A stretch of DNA of 64,000 nt from Allobosea sp035944375. Lineage in GTDB: Bacteria; Pseudomonadota; Alphaproteobacteria; Rhizobiales; Beijerinckiaceae. The DNA lies in NCBI RefSeq assembly GCF_035944375.1, contig NZ_DASZBE010000007.1. The stretch is one strand, 5' to 3'. Positions 15,542-24,335 of this stretch are shown one piece after another. Position numbers and translations under genes: made by a program. The notes beneath the pieces were generated by a model that made no database searches, was not told the origin of the DNA, and was given only the letters and a program-made list of their open reading frames with translations. Each line of letters opens with the position of its first letter. The first letter of the stretch is position 1.

Positions 15542-16730
15542 TGGTGACGCTCCCCTCGACGGCCGGCGCGGGCTCTGTTTCTGGCTTGGGCGCGGGCTTG
15601 GCCGCGAAATTCGGGTGGATCACCGCGCCGTCGCGGGTCAGGGCGGTGGCCTTGACCAGTTCGTCGTCCCAGTTCACCGCGACCTTCTTCTCGGCCTTGT
15701 CGATCAGCGTCTCGACGAAGGCGAGCAGGTTCTTGGCGTAGAGCTGCGAGGCGGTGGCCGGCAGGCGGCCGGGGACGTTGAGATGGCCGACGATCCGGAC
15801 GCCGTTTTGCGTCACGAAGACCTCGCCGGGCTTGGCGAGTTCGCAATTGCCGCCGCGCTCGACCGCGAGATCGACGATGACGGAGCCGGCCTTCATGCTG
15901 TCGACCATGGCGGCCGAGATCAGCTTGGGAGCAGGGCGGCCGGGGATCAGCGCGGTGGTGATGACGATGTCCTGCTTGGCGATGTGGCTCGCCGTCAGCT
16001 CGGCCTGCTTGGCCTGGTATTCCTTGGACATTTCCTTGGCGTAGCCGCCGGCCGTCTGCGCCTGCTTGAACTCCTCGTCCTCGACGGCGAGGAACTTCGC
16101 GCCGAGCGATTCGACCTGCTCCTTGGTGGCGGGGCGCACGTCGGTGGCGGTGACGATGGCGCCGAGGCGGCGCGCGGTCGCGATCGCCTGCAGGCCGGCG
16201 ACGCCGACGCCCATGATGAAGATGCGCGCGGCCGGCACGGTGCCCGCCGCCGTCATCATCATCGGCAAGGCGCGGCCATATTCGGCCGCGCCGTCGATGA
16301 CGGCGCGGTAGCCGGCGAGGTTGGCCTGGGAGGAGAGCACGTCCATCACCTGCGCGCGGGTGATGCGCGGCATGAACTCCATCGCGAAGGCGGAGACCTT
16401 GGCCTTGGCGAGCGCCTCGAGCGCGCCCTCGTTGCCATAGGGGTCCATCGTCGCGACGACCAGCGCGCCGGCAGGCAGACCCTTGATCTCGCTCTCGGCG
16501 GGGCGACGGACCTTCAGCACGATGGCAGCACCTGCCAGCGCGGCCGCCGCAGTGGCGGCGATCGACGCGCCCGCGGCCTCGTAATCGGCGTCCGAGATGC
16601 CCGATGCGAGGCCGGCGCCGGTCTCGACGGCGATCTCGGCCCCGAGGGCCTTGAACTTGCGGACGGTCTCCGGCGTCACGGCGACGCGGGTCTCGGCCCC
16701 TTGCGTTTCGGCAGGCACGGCGATGCGCAT
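15534..16730 (-). CDS. pntAA: Transhydrogenase alpha subunit, NAD-binding part
   Basis: 398 residues, domain I. N-terminal MRIAVPAETQGAETRVAVTPE and the nucleotide-binding GVGVAGLQAIATARRLGA are typical of the alanine dehydrogenase/PntA fold, and the loop DVRPATKEQVESLGAKF follows. It binds NAD(H) and passes hydride to PntB domain III. The C-terminal ~20 residues form a Pro/Ala-rich linker ending over the pntAB start. Confidence 0.95.
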   Translation of the reverse strand: MRIAVPAETQGAETRVAVTPETVRKFKALGAEIAVETGAGLASGISDADYEAAGASIAATAAAALAGAAIVLKVRRPAESEIKGLPAGALVVATMDPYGNEGALEALAKAKVSAFAMEFMPRITRAQVMDVLSSQANLAGYRAVIDGAAEYGRALPMMMTAAGTVPAARIFIMGVGVAGLQAIATARRLGAIVTATDVRPATKEQVESLGAKFLAVEDEEFKQAQTAGGYAKEMSKEYQAKQAELTASHIAKQDIVITTALIPGRPAPKLISAAMVDSMKAGSVIVDLAVERGGNCELAKPGEVFVTQNGVRIVGHLNVPGRLPATASQLYAKNLLAFVETLIDKAEKKVAVNWDDELVKATALTRDGAVIHPNFAAKPAPKPETEPAPAVEGSVTNG

Positions 16731-16763
16731 TGCGGCGGAACCTCTCGGGCGCGGGTGCGGGGG

Positions 16764-17063
16764 TCAGTGCGAGGCGGGCAGAAGCAGCAGCGCCAGCATC
16801 AGGAGCCCGAAGGGGACCGCCGGCGCACGCCAGCCGATCGACTTCGAAGCGATGCCGACGCCGGTGCCGACCAGCGTCAGTAGCGTGCCGATGATCGCGA
16901 TGCCCCAGGCATGCTTGGTGCCGCCGACGGCCAACGCCGCCACGATGGCGAGGCAGGCGACCGTCCCGACCTCGGCGAAATGCACGAAGCCCTGATAGGT
17001 CCGCTCATGCTCGCGGTAGTCCATCTGCGGGATGTCGGAGGCGGGGTGTCCGTGATCGGCCAT
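16764..17063 (-). CDS. aa3-type cytochrome c oxidase subunit IV domain protein
   Basis: 99 residues, start chosen at MADHGHPASD. The motif MDYREHERTYQGFVHFAEVG is the signature of bacterial aa3-oxidase subunit IV (one helix). Here it is followed by a second and third hydrophobic stretch (WGIAIIGTLLTLVGTGVGI; PFGLLMLALLLLP), so the protein is about twice the usual size. It is 33 nt upstream of pntAA on the same strand, a pairing also common in related bacteria, and is probably the first gene of the operon. Confidence 0.75.
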   Translation of the reverse strand: MADHGHPASDIPQMDYREHERTYQGFVHFAEVGTVACLAIVAALAVGGTKHAWGIAIIGTLLTLVGTGVGIASKSIGWRAPAVPFGLLMLALLLLPASH

Positions 17064-17212
17064 GGTCTGATCCCAAGAAAACGCTTGTCGCATGCGTGTA
17101 GCGCACCTGTGGGAGGTCGGCAACGGAGGCCGTGCGAACCGTTCCGCAGCGACAGGCCCGACGCCGGCGCGGCCGTGCTCTCATAAGACCAGGATGGACT
17201 GTAAATCGATTT

Positions 17213-17228
17213 AAATCGGTGAAGCGGC
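17213..17228. promoter_or_regulatory. Overlapping AT-rich palindromes
   Basis: CGATTTAAATCG (17217-17228) is a perfect 12-nt palindrome, and AAATCGATTT (17213-17222) overlaps it. In this GC-rich context the site stands out. It lies between the ydcH-like gene and the oxidase-subunit/pnt operon, a possible regulator site. Confidence 0.35.
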
Positions 17229-17242
17229 TCTACTCGACCGGT

Positions 17243-17461
17243 TCAGGCGATGATGTCGGGTGTCAGGGCGTCTTCGATCTGCGAGATCCGGTCCTTCAGG
17301 TAGAGCTTGCGCTTCTTGAGGCGCTGGACCTGGACCTGGTTGATCGCGCCGACGCGCTCCAGCGCATCGATGGCGCTGTCGAGATCGCGGTGCTCCTCGC
17401 GCAGGCGGGCGAGTTCGGTGGTGAAGGCCTCGACCTCTTCGGGGCTGAGTTCGAATCCCAT
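17243..17461 (-). CDS. YdcH-family (DUF465) protein
   Basis: 72 residues from MGFELSPEE. Mostly one helical hairpin: a first helix with EEVEAFTTELARLREEHRDLDSAI cut by a turn, then the DUF465 hallmark LKKRKLYLKDRISQIED. Role unknown; small coiled-coil proteins of this kind are conserved in Proteobacteria. A second YdcH-like gene lies 221 nt away on the opposite strand. Confidence 0.8.
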   Translation of the reverse strand: MGFELSPEEVEAFTTELARLREEHRDLDSAIDALERVGAINQVQVQRLKKRKLYLKDRISQIEDALTPDIIA

Positions 17462-17682
17462 GGCCGTCCCATCATCGCCGCGATTGGGGGCGACTATGGT
17501 CAGACGCCGGGCGCCCTGCAAGAGCGGGAGCCGGCGTGCCGGCGACCCTCACATTCGCGGGGTCGCGGAAAGGAGTCGGTGACGATCACAGAATGTCATG
17601 CCGCTGGCCCCGAGGGCCTTGCAGACGTGAAGCCGGCTCTATGTCACACTGATTCTGTCAACCGCTCATCAGGAGGATCCAG

Positions 17683-17871
17683 ATGTCGCTGCAGACCCAT
17701 CTCGTCGAACTCGAACGCAAGCATCGTCAACTCGAGGAAGCCATCGCCCAGGCCGTGGCCCGCCCCTCCTCCGACGATCTCACCGTGGTCGAGATGAAGC
17801 GGAAGAAGCTGCTGCTGAAGGAGGAGATCGAGCGCGTTCGGCAGACCATGCCGGAGCGAACGCTGCATTGA
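17683..17871 (+). CDS. YdcH-family (DUF465) protein
   Basis: 62 residues, preceded by a strong AGGAGG. Helical hairpin with LVELERKHRQLEEAI and the hallmark MKRKKLLLKEEIERVR. It is divergent from the other YdcH-like gene, so the pair is probably an old duplication. Its own terminator follows. Function unknown. Confidence 0.85.
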   Translation: MSLQTHLVELERKHRQLEEAIAQAVARPSSDDLTVVEMKRKKLLLKEEIERVRQTMPERTLH

Positions 17872-17919
17872 GCGCCGGCCGAGCCCGCGGGCTCGGTTCG
17901 AGGTTGTGTCGAGATCGTC

Positions 17920-17944
17920 GCCGGCCCTCACGGGCCGGCTTTTT
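17920..17944 (+). terminator. Intrinsic terminator after the YdcH-like gene
   Basis: Perfect 8-bp stem GCCGGCCC/GGGCCGGC with a 4-nt loop, followed by five T. Another dyad (GAGCCCGCGGGCTC) lies just before it. Confidence 0.85.
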
Positions 17945-18030
17945 CATGACCGCTCGCGGCCCGCTTCGTCGGCGGGAACTTCTGCCGGGCGCCCTTGTTG
18001 GGGCTGCACCACAGGCAGGATGACGAAACG

Positions 18031-19725
18031 ATGCGGCCAGACCCCGATATGCACCCGGCCGGGCTTTGCCATGCCCCTCCGGCCCGGCATGGCCATGGCC
18101 GGCCGTCGCGCCGGATGCTGCTGGCCCTCCTCGGCTCGACGGGTGTCTTGGCGGCGCTTCCCGCCCGCGGGCAGGCGCCGACGAGTGCTCCCAAGCCGAG
18201 CTTCGGCTATGGCGATGTGGTGGAGCGCGCGCGCCGGCTTGGCCAGAATGCCTTCGACGCGGACGCGGCCAAGATCCCCGAGTCTCTGTCGCAGCTGACC
18301 TATGACAGCTATCGGGAGATCCGTTTCCGCCGCGACAGGGCCTTCTGGCGCGAGGGCGGCTCCGATTTCCGCCTGCTGCCGTTCCATCTCGGCTTCCTGC
18401 ACGACAAGCCGGTGCAGTTGCACATCGTCGCCAACGGCGTGGCGCTGCCGATTCCCTTCACCACGTCGCTGTTCGAATACGGCAAGGTGCCGGTGCCGAA
18501 GGGGCTGTCGCCCTCGCTGGGCTTCGCCGGCTTCGCCGTCACCACCAATCTCAACCACCCGACGGTGCAGGACGAGGTGATCTCCTTCCTCGGAGCGAGC
18601 TATTTCCGCCTGATCGGGCGCGGCCACAACTACGGCCTGTCGGCCCGCTCGCTCGCGATCGACATCGGCGGGGCCTATCCGGAAGAATTTCCGTTCATGC
18701 GGGCGCTCTGGCTGGAGGAGCCGGCGCCCGACGCGACCGAGCTCGTGATCTACGCGCTGCTCGATTCGCCCTCCGTCGCCGGGGCCTATCGCTATGTCGT
18801 GCGGCCCGGGCAGACGACGCATGCCGACGTCACCGCCACGCTCTTTCCGCGCAAGCTCATCGAGCGGATCGGCATCGCGCCGCTGACCTCGATGTTCCAG
18901 GCGGGGGAGGGCGACCTCGCCCAGCGCAGTGATTTCCGCCCCGAAATCCATGATTCCGACGGGCTGATGATGCAGGCCGGCAGCGGCGAGTGGATCTGGC
19001 GGCCGCTGCGCAACCCGCAATCGCTGAGGATTTCCAGCTTCGGCGACGAAAACCCGCGCGGCTTCGGCCTGATGCAGCGGGACCGGGACTTCGGCAATTA
19101 CCAGGACCTGGAGGCACATTACCATGCCCGGCCGGGATACTGGGTCGAGCCGCAGGGCGAGTGGGGCAAGGGCCGCGTCGAACTGATCGAGATCCCGACC
19201 GACAACGAAGCCTTCGACAATATCGGCGCCTGCTGGACGCCGGAGGCGGCGCTGCCCGTCGGCGAGGCCTCGGAATTTCGCTACCGCATCTCCGCCCTGT
19301 CGACGACCGGGCATCTGCATCCTTACGCGCAGACGCAGCACAGCTTCGCCGGGTCCGATCTCGGGGACGGACATGCGCAGGGGCACGGCACCAAGCGCTT
19401 CATCGTCGATTTCGCCGGCGGCGACCTCGCCTATCATCTCGGCGATCCGGCCCGCGTCGAACTCGTCGTCTCGGTCACGGCGGGATCGGTGATGACGCGG
19501 ATCCTGCAGCCCAATCCGGCTGCGGGCGGATTCCGCGCCATCGTCGACGCCAGCCTGCCCGACGGACAGACGGGCGAGCTGCGGATCTATCTGCGGGCGC
19601 GGGGGCGCACGCTCTCCGAAACCTGGATCAGCACGTGGACGGCGCCGGCCGCGCCAACCGCTCCGGAAACCGCGCCGGCTCCTGCCCCTGCCCCTGCTCC
19701 CGCCGCCCCTCAGCCGAGCGAGTGA
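18031..19725 (+). CDS. opgG: Periplasmic glucan biosynthesis protein (OpgG/MdoG family)
   Basis: About 564 residues. A long N-terminus carries a twin-arginine-like signal (PSRRMLLALLGSTGVLAALP, cleavage after ARGQA), as in OpgD. The mature part has the OpgG core: FGYGDVVERARRL, LTYDSYREIRFR, FRLIGRGHNYGLSARSLAID, WRPLRNPQSL and a C-terminal Ig-like domain. These proteins shape osmoregulated periplasmic glucans. The C-terminus adds a low-complexity Ala/Pro tail (~25 residues). Other in-frame starts exist at 17995 (TTG) and 18049. No opgH is adjacent. Confidence 0.85.
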   Translation: MRPDPDMHPAGLCHAPPARHGHGRPSRRMLLALLGSTGVLAALPARGQAPTSAPKPSFGYGDVVERARRLGQNAFDADAAKIPESLSQLTYDSYREIRFRRDRAFWREGGSDFRLLPFHLGFLHDKPVQLHIVANGVALPIPFTTSLFEYGKVPVPKGLSPSLGFAGFAVTTNLNHPTVQDEVISFLGASYFRLIGRGHNYGLSARSLAIDIGGAYPEEFPFMRALWLEEPAPDATELVIYALLDSPSVAGAYRYVVRPGQTTHADVTATLFPRKLIERIGIAPLTSMFQAGEGDLAQRSDFRPEIHDSDGLMMQAGSGEWIWRPLRNPQSLRISSFGDENPRGFGLMQRDRDFGNYQDLEAHYHARPGYWVEPQGEWGKGRVELIEIPTDNEAFDNIGACWTPEAALPVGEASEFRYRISALSTTGHLHPYAQTQHSFAGSDLGDGHAQGHGTKRFIVDFAGGDLAYHLGDPARVELVVSVTAGSVMTRILQPNPAAGGFRAIVDASLPDGQTGELRIYLRARGRTLSETWISTWTAPAAPTAPETAPAPAPAPAPAAPQPSE

Positions 19726-19741
19726 GGCAGGAGGGGCGCGC

Positions 19742-21370
19742 TCACAGCGCCTTTGCCATCTCGCGCAGGCGGAATTTCTGGATCTTGCCGGTCGAGGTCT
19801 TCGGGACTTCGGTGAAGACCACCGTCTTCGGGCATTTGAACGCGGCCAGATGCTGGCGGCACCAGGCGATGATCTCGGCCTCCGTCGCGGTCTTCCCCGG
19901 CTTCAGCTCTACGAAGGCGCAGGGCGTCTCGCCCCATTTCTCGTCGGGGCGCGCGACCACGGCGGCCGCCTGGATCGCCGGGTGCTTGTAGAGCGCGTCC
20001 TCGACCTCGATCGAGGAGATGTTCTCGCCGCCGGAGATAATGATGTCCTTCGAGCGGTCCTTGAGCTGGATGTAGCCATCGGGATAGCGCACGCCGAGAT
20101 CACCAGTATGGAACCAGCCGCCGGCGAAGGCGGCCTGCGTCGACTTCGCGTTCTTGAGGTAGCCCTTCATCACGACATTGCCGCGCATCATCACCTCGCC
20201 CATCGTGGCGCCGTCGCGCGGGACGGGCGCCATCGTCTCGGGGTCGAGCACGTCGAGCCCTTCCAGCGCCGGATAGCGCACGCCCTGGCGCGCCTTCAGC
20301 GCCGCCTGCTCAGGGGCGGGCAGTGCGTCCCAGGCGCCGTTCCAGTCGTTGACGACGGCGGGGCCGTAGCATTCGGTCAGGCCGTAGAGATGCGTCACCT
20401 CGAAGCCGGCCTGCTTCATGCCGGCGAGCACGGCCTCCGGCGGCGGGGCGGCAGCGGTGAAGAAGGAGACCGTCTGCGGGAAGTCGCGGCGCTCCTCGGC
20501 CGGCGCGTTGAGCAGGGCCGACATCACGATCGGCGCGCCACAGAGATGCGTCACGCCATGGTCGGCCAGCGCATCATACATCGCCCTGGCGCGGACCTGG
20601 CGCAGGCAGACATGAGTGCCGGCGACGAGCGAGATCGACCAGGGGAAACACCAGCCGTTGCAGTGGAACATCGGCAGCGTCCAGAGATAGACCGGATGCC
20701 GGCCCATCTGCCCGGTGAGGATGTTGGAGGTCGCCAGCAGATTGGCGCCGCGATGGTGGTAGACCACCCCCTTGGGGTCGCCCGTCGTGCCCGAGGTGTA
20801 GTTCAGCGCGATCGCGTCCCACTCGTCGGCGGGCATCTGCCAGTCGAAATCGGGGTCGCCGCCGGCGATGAACGCCTCGTACTCGATGCTGCCGAGACGC
20901 TCGCCGGGGCCGTCATAGACCGGGTCGTCATAGTCGATGACCAGGGGCTTCGCCTTGCACAGCGTCAGCGCCTCCTTGATCGTCTTCGAGAACTCCCGGT
21001 CGGTGATCAGGACCTTGGCCTCGCCATGATCGAGCGAGAAGGCGATGATCGCGGCGTCGAGGCGGGTGTTGAGCGTGTTGAGCACGGCGCCGCACATCGG
21101 CACGCCGTAATGGCATTCCAGCATGGCGGGCGTGTTGGGCAGCATGGCAGCGACGGTGTCGTTCTTGCCGATGCCGTGGCGGGCGAGCGCCGAGGCGAGC
21201 CGGCGCGAGCGGGCGTAAAACTCGGCATAGCTGCGGCGAAGCGGGCCATGGATGATCGCGATGTGGTCGGGGAAGACCGAGGCCGCGCGCTCGAGGAAGG
21301 GCAGGGGCGTCAGCGGCTGGTGGTTGGCCGGGTTGCGGTCGAGATCGGTGTCGTAGGCGGATGTCGTCAT
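19742..21370 (-). CDS. Acyl-CoA synthetase (AMP-forming; DmdB/medium-chain type)
   Basis: 542 residues of the adenylate-forming superfamily. Motif A3 YTSGTTGDPKGV, A5 YGLTE, A7 WFHTGDLGVRYPDGY and the A8 hinge DRSKDIIISGGENISSIE are intact, and the catalytic Lys is in KTSTGKIQKFRLRE. The N-terminal TPLPFLERAASVFPD and the MFHCNGWCFPW segment fit the 3-methylmercaptopropionyl-CoA ligase/medium-chain group (FadK/DmdB/AcsA3). Its substrate could be a short or medium fatty acid or MMPA. It is convergent with opgG. Confidence 0.85.
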   Translation of the reverse strand: MTTSAYDTDLDRNPANHQPLTPLPFLERAASVFPDHIAIIHGPLRRSYAEFYARSRRLASALARHGIGKNDTVAAMLPNTPAMLECHYGVPMCGAVLNTLNTRLDAAIIAFSLDHGEAKVLITDREFSKTIKEALTLCKAKPLVIDYDDPVYDGPGERLGSIEYEAFIAGGDPDFDWQMPADEWDAIALNYTSGTTGDPKGVVYHHRGANLLATSNILTGQMGRHPVYLWTLPMFHCNGWCFPWSISLVAGTHVCLRQVRARAMYDALADHGVTHLCGAPIVMSALLNAPAEERRDFPQTVSFFTAAAPPPEAVLAGMKQAGFEVTHLYGLTECYGPAVVNDWNGAWDALPAPEQAALKARQGVRYPALEGLDVLDPETMAPVPRDGATMGEVMMRGNVVMKGYLKNAKSTQAAFAGGWFHTGDLGVRYPDGYIQLKDRSKDIIISGGENISSIEVEDALYKHPAIQAAAVVARPDEKWGETPCAFVELKPGKTATEAEIIAWCRQHLAAFKCPKTVVFTEVPKTSTGKIQKFRLREMAKAL

Positions 21371-21465
21371 GCGGTGTCCCCTCCCGTTCGGCTTAGCCTC
21401 TGCGGGCCTTCACCGTAATCCATCCCTTTGTCCGATAGGGCGCAAGGGGGCACAGGCGCATCACG

Positions 21466-22227
21466 TCAGAGCCAGTGCAGTCCCTTCAGCCCGTCATAGG
21501 TCAGTTTCAGCCCGACCAGCAGGAGCAGGCTGTAGATGATCTTGTAGAAGCGCTTCACCGGGACCTTCCGGACCAGCCAGACGCCCGCCACCGTCGAGAC
21601 GATGGCGACCGGCAGCAGCGCCAGCGAGGCGGTGAGGTTGGCGGTCGTGAACTGGCCGAGCGCGATGTAGGGAAAGACCTTGATGACGTTGATCAGCGCG
21701 AAGAAGATCGCGCCGGTGCCGACGAAGACGGCCGGGGCTAACCGCAGCGGCATGGTGTAGATCTGGTAGGGCGGGCCGCCAGCATGGGCGATCATGCTGG
21801 TGAAGCCCGAGAGCGCGCCCCAGAACGTGCCCTGCGGATAGTTCGACCGCGTCGGCGGCAGTTCGGCTCCGCCGCCAGCGAGCAGATTGCGCAGCGCGAA
21901 GACGACCGAGATCAGGCCGATCGCCAGCACGACCGCACCATCAGCGACGCGCGCCGCCAGCAGATAACCTGCGAAGATGCCGAGCGCGGCGCCGGGCAGC
22001 AGCGTCGCCAACGTGCGGCGGTCAAAGTCGCGGCGGTAGGACCAGACGGTCACGACATCCTGCGACATCAGCACGGGCAGCATGATCGCGGCGGCCGTCA
22101 CCGGCGAGACGACCTGCGCCATCAGCGGCAGCGACAGCAGCCCGAGCCCCGAGAAGCCGCCTTTGGAAAGCCCCATCAGGATGACCGCCGGCACCATGGC
22201 GGCGAAGAAGGCGGGGTCGAGCAGCAT
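21466..22227 (-). CDS. TauE/SafE-family membrane permease
   Basis: 253 residues, start at MLLDPAFFAAM. Seven to eight membrane helices. The N-terminal PAVILMGLSKGGFSGLGLLSLPLM and the mid-protein GFTSMIAHAGGPPYQIYTMP are the paired internal-repeat motifs of the family. These permeases move sulfite, sulfoacetate or other organic anions. It lies between two acyl-CoA ligases, so an organic acid is possible. Confidence 0.85.
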   Translation of the reverse strand: MLLDPAFFAAMVPAVILMGLSKGGFSGLGLLSLPLMAQVVSPVTAAAIMLPVLMSQDVVTVWSYRRDFDRRTLATLLPGAALGIFAGYLLAARVADGAVVLAIGLISVVFALRNLLAGGGAELPPTRSNYPQGTFWGALSGFTSMIAHAGGPPYQIYTMPLRLAPAVFVGTGAIFFALINVIKVFPYIALGQFTTANLTASLALLPVAIVSTVAGVWLVRKVPVKRFYKIIYSLLLLVGLKLTYDGLKGLHWL

Positions 22228-22402
22228 GTCGGGAGGGGTCCGAAAGGCGAAGGCGGGCGATTGCGCCAGATCAACCGTGGCATTTCCCGAAGCGCGGTAG
22301 AAGATCAAGGGTGCAGGGGTGTCATGTGCGAAAGTCGCTCTCGACGGCGGCCGGCGCCTCTGTGAAGGGATGGCGACAACAAAAAAGCGAGGGGAGGGTG
22401 CC

Positions 22403-24313
22403 ATGACGGAGCAGGGCCGCTACGGCGAGGTCTACGGGCGCTGGCAGGCTGATCCGGAGGGGTTCTGGGCGGAGGCCGCCCGGGCTATCGACTGGATCTC
22501 GCCGCCGCAGCGCATCTTCGATGCTTCGCAGGGCGCCTATGGCCGCTGGTTCCCCGACGCGACCTGCAACACCTGCTTCAACGCGCTCGACCGGCATGTG
22601 CGCGACGGGCGGGGCGACCAGCCGGCGCTGATCCATGACAGTCCGGTCACGGGAACCAAGACCGTCTTCTCCTACGCGCAGATGCTGGACGAGGTCGGGG
22701 CCCTGGCGGCGGTGCTGCAGGATCTCGGCGTCGGCAAGGGCGACCGCGTCGTCCTGTACATGCCGATGGTGCCGGAAGCGGCCTTCGCCATGCTGGCCTG
22801 CGCGCGCATCGGCGCGGTGCATTCGGTCGTGTTCGGCGGCTTCGCGGCCAAGGAACTGGCGACGCGGATCGAGGATGCCAAGCCGCGCGTGATCCTGGCC
22901 GCAACCTGCGGCATCGAGCCCAGCCGCGTCGTCGAGTACAAGCCGCTGCTCGACCAGGCGATCGAGTTGTCCGCTCACAAGCCGCAGACCTGCCTGATCC
23001 TGCAACGGCCGCAGGTCGAGGCCTCGATGCACGCCACCCGCGACAAGAACTGGCGCATGCTGGTCGCCGCCGCCAAGGCGCAGGGGCGACGGGCCGAATG
23101 CGTCCCCGTCGCGGCGACCGACCCGCTCTACATCCTCTACACCTCCGGCACCACGGGTAAGCCCAAGGGCGTGGTGCGCGACAATGGCGGCCACATGGTC
23201 GCGCTGAAATGGACGATGGACAATCTCTACGGCGTGAAGCCGGGCGAGGTGATGATCACGGCGTCCGATGTCGGCTGGGTCGTCGGCCACAGCTACATCG
23301 TCTATGCGCCCCTCATTCAGGGCGCGACCTCGGTGCTCTACGAGGGCAAGCCGGTGGGCACGCCCGATGCCGGCGCCTTCTGGCGGCTGATCGCCGAGCA
23401 CAAGGCGGTCGTGTTGTTCACGGCGCCGACGGCCTTCCGCGCCATCCGCAAGGAAGACCCGCAGGCGACGCTGCTGCCGGCCTATGACCTCTCGCGGTTC
23501 CGGGCGCTGTTCCTGGCCGGCGAGCGGGCCGACCCCGATACGCTGGTCTGGGCGCAGGACATCCTGAAGGTGCCGGTGATCGACCATTGGTGGCAGACCG
23601 AGACGGGCTCGCCGATCGTCGGCAATCCGCTCGGCCTCGAATTGCTCCCGGTTAAGCCGGGCTCCCCGACCGTGCCGATGCCGGGCTATGACGTGCGATG
23701 CGTCGACGAGGGTGGGCGGCCTGTACCGGCCGGCACGATGGGCGCGATCGTGATCAAGCTGCCGCTGCCGCCCTGCGCCTTGCCCACCCTGTGGCAGGCC
23801 GACGAGCGCTTCGTCGAATCCTATCTCTCGGCCTTCCCGGGCTTCTACAACACCTCGGATGCCGGCTTCATCGACGCCGACGGCTATGTCTTCATCATGG
23901 GGCGCACCGACGACATCATCAATGTCGCCGGCCATCGCCTCTCGACGGGGGGCATGGAGGAGGTTCTGGCCTCGCATCCCGCCGTGGCCGAATGCGCCGT
24001 GGTCGGCATCCGCGACGCGCTCAAGGGCGAGCAGCCCTGCGGCTTCGTCGTGCTCAAATCCGGCATCACCCAGAGCCCCGACGCGGTCGAGCGTGAGCTG
24101 GTCGCGCTGGTGCGCGAGAAGATCGGCCCCGTCGCCGCCTTCCGGCTGGCGCTGACGGTCGGGCGGCTGCCCAAGACGCGCTCCGGCAAGATCCTGCGGG
24201 CGACGATGAAGAAGATCGCCGATGGCGAGGACTACGCGATGCCCGCGACGATCGAGGACCCGGCGGTGCTGGACGAGATCGGGCTGGCGCTGAAGGCGAA
24301 GGGGCTGGGGTAG
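22403..24313 (+). CDS. prpE: Propionate/acetate-CoA ligase (PrpE/Acs type)
   Basis: 636 residues, ATG preceded by GAGGGGAGGG. The N-terminal ACS domain has YGRWFPDATCNTCFNALDRH; then A3 YTSGTTGKPKGVVRDNGGH, SDVGWVVGHSYIVYAPL, the acyl-pocket WWQTETGSPI, GRTDDIINVAGHRLSTGGMEE cut at its usual hinge, and catalytic Lys in KTRSGKILRATMKKIA. The RDNGGH variant and overall order resemble propionyl-CoA synthetases more than acetyl-CoA synthetases. It feeds short-chain acids into metabolism. No prpBCD genes are in view. Confidence 0.88.
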   Translation: MTEQGRYGEVYGRWQADPEGFWAEAARAIDWISPPQRIFDASQGAYGRWFPDATCNTCFNALDRHVRDGRGDQPALIHDSPVTGTKTVFSYAQMLDEVGALAAVLQDLGVGKGDRVVLYMPMVPEAAFAMLACARIGAVHSVVFGGFAAKELATRIEDAKPRVILAATCGIEPSRVVEYKPLLDQAIELSAHKPQTCLILQRPQVEASMHATRDKNWRMLVAAAKAQGRRAECVPVAATDPLYILYTSGTTGKPKGVVRDNGGHMVALKWTMDNLYGVKPGEVMITASDVGWVVGHSYIVYAPLIQGATSVLYEGKPVGTPDAGAFWRLIAEHKAVVLFTAPTAFRAIRKEDPQATLLPAYDLSRFRALFLAGERADPDTLVWAQDILKVPVIDHWWQTETGSPIVGNPLGLELLPVKPGSPTVPMPGYDVRCVDEGGRPVPAGTMGAIVIKLPLPPCALPTLWQADERFVESYLSAFPGFYNTSDAGFIDADGYVFIMGRTDDIINVAGHRLSTGGMEEVLASHPAVAECAVVGIRDALKGEQPCGFVVLKSGITQSPDAVERELVALVREKIGPVAAFRLALTVGRLPKTRSGKILRATMKKIADGEDYAMPATIEDPAVLDEIGLALKAKGLG

Positions 24314-24335
24314 GGCGCCTGCGCGGATCGCAGGG

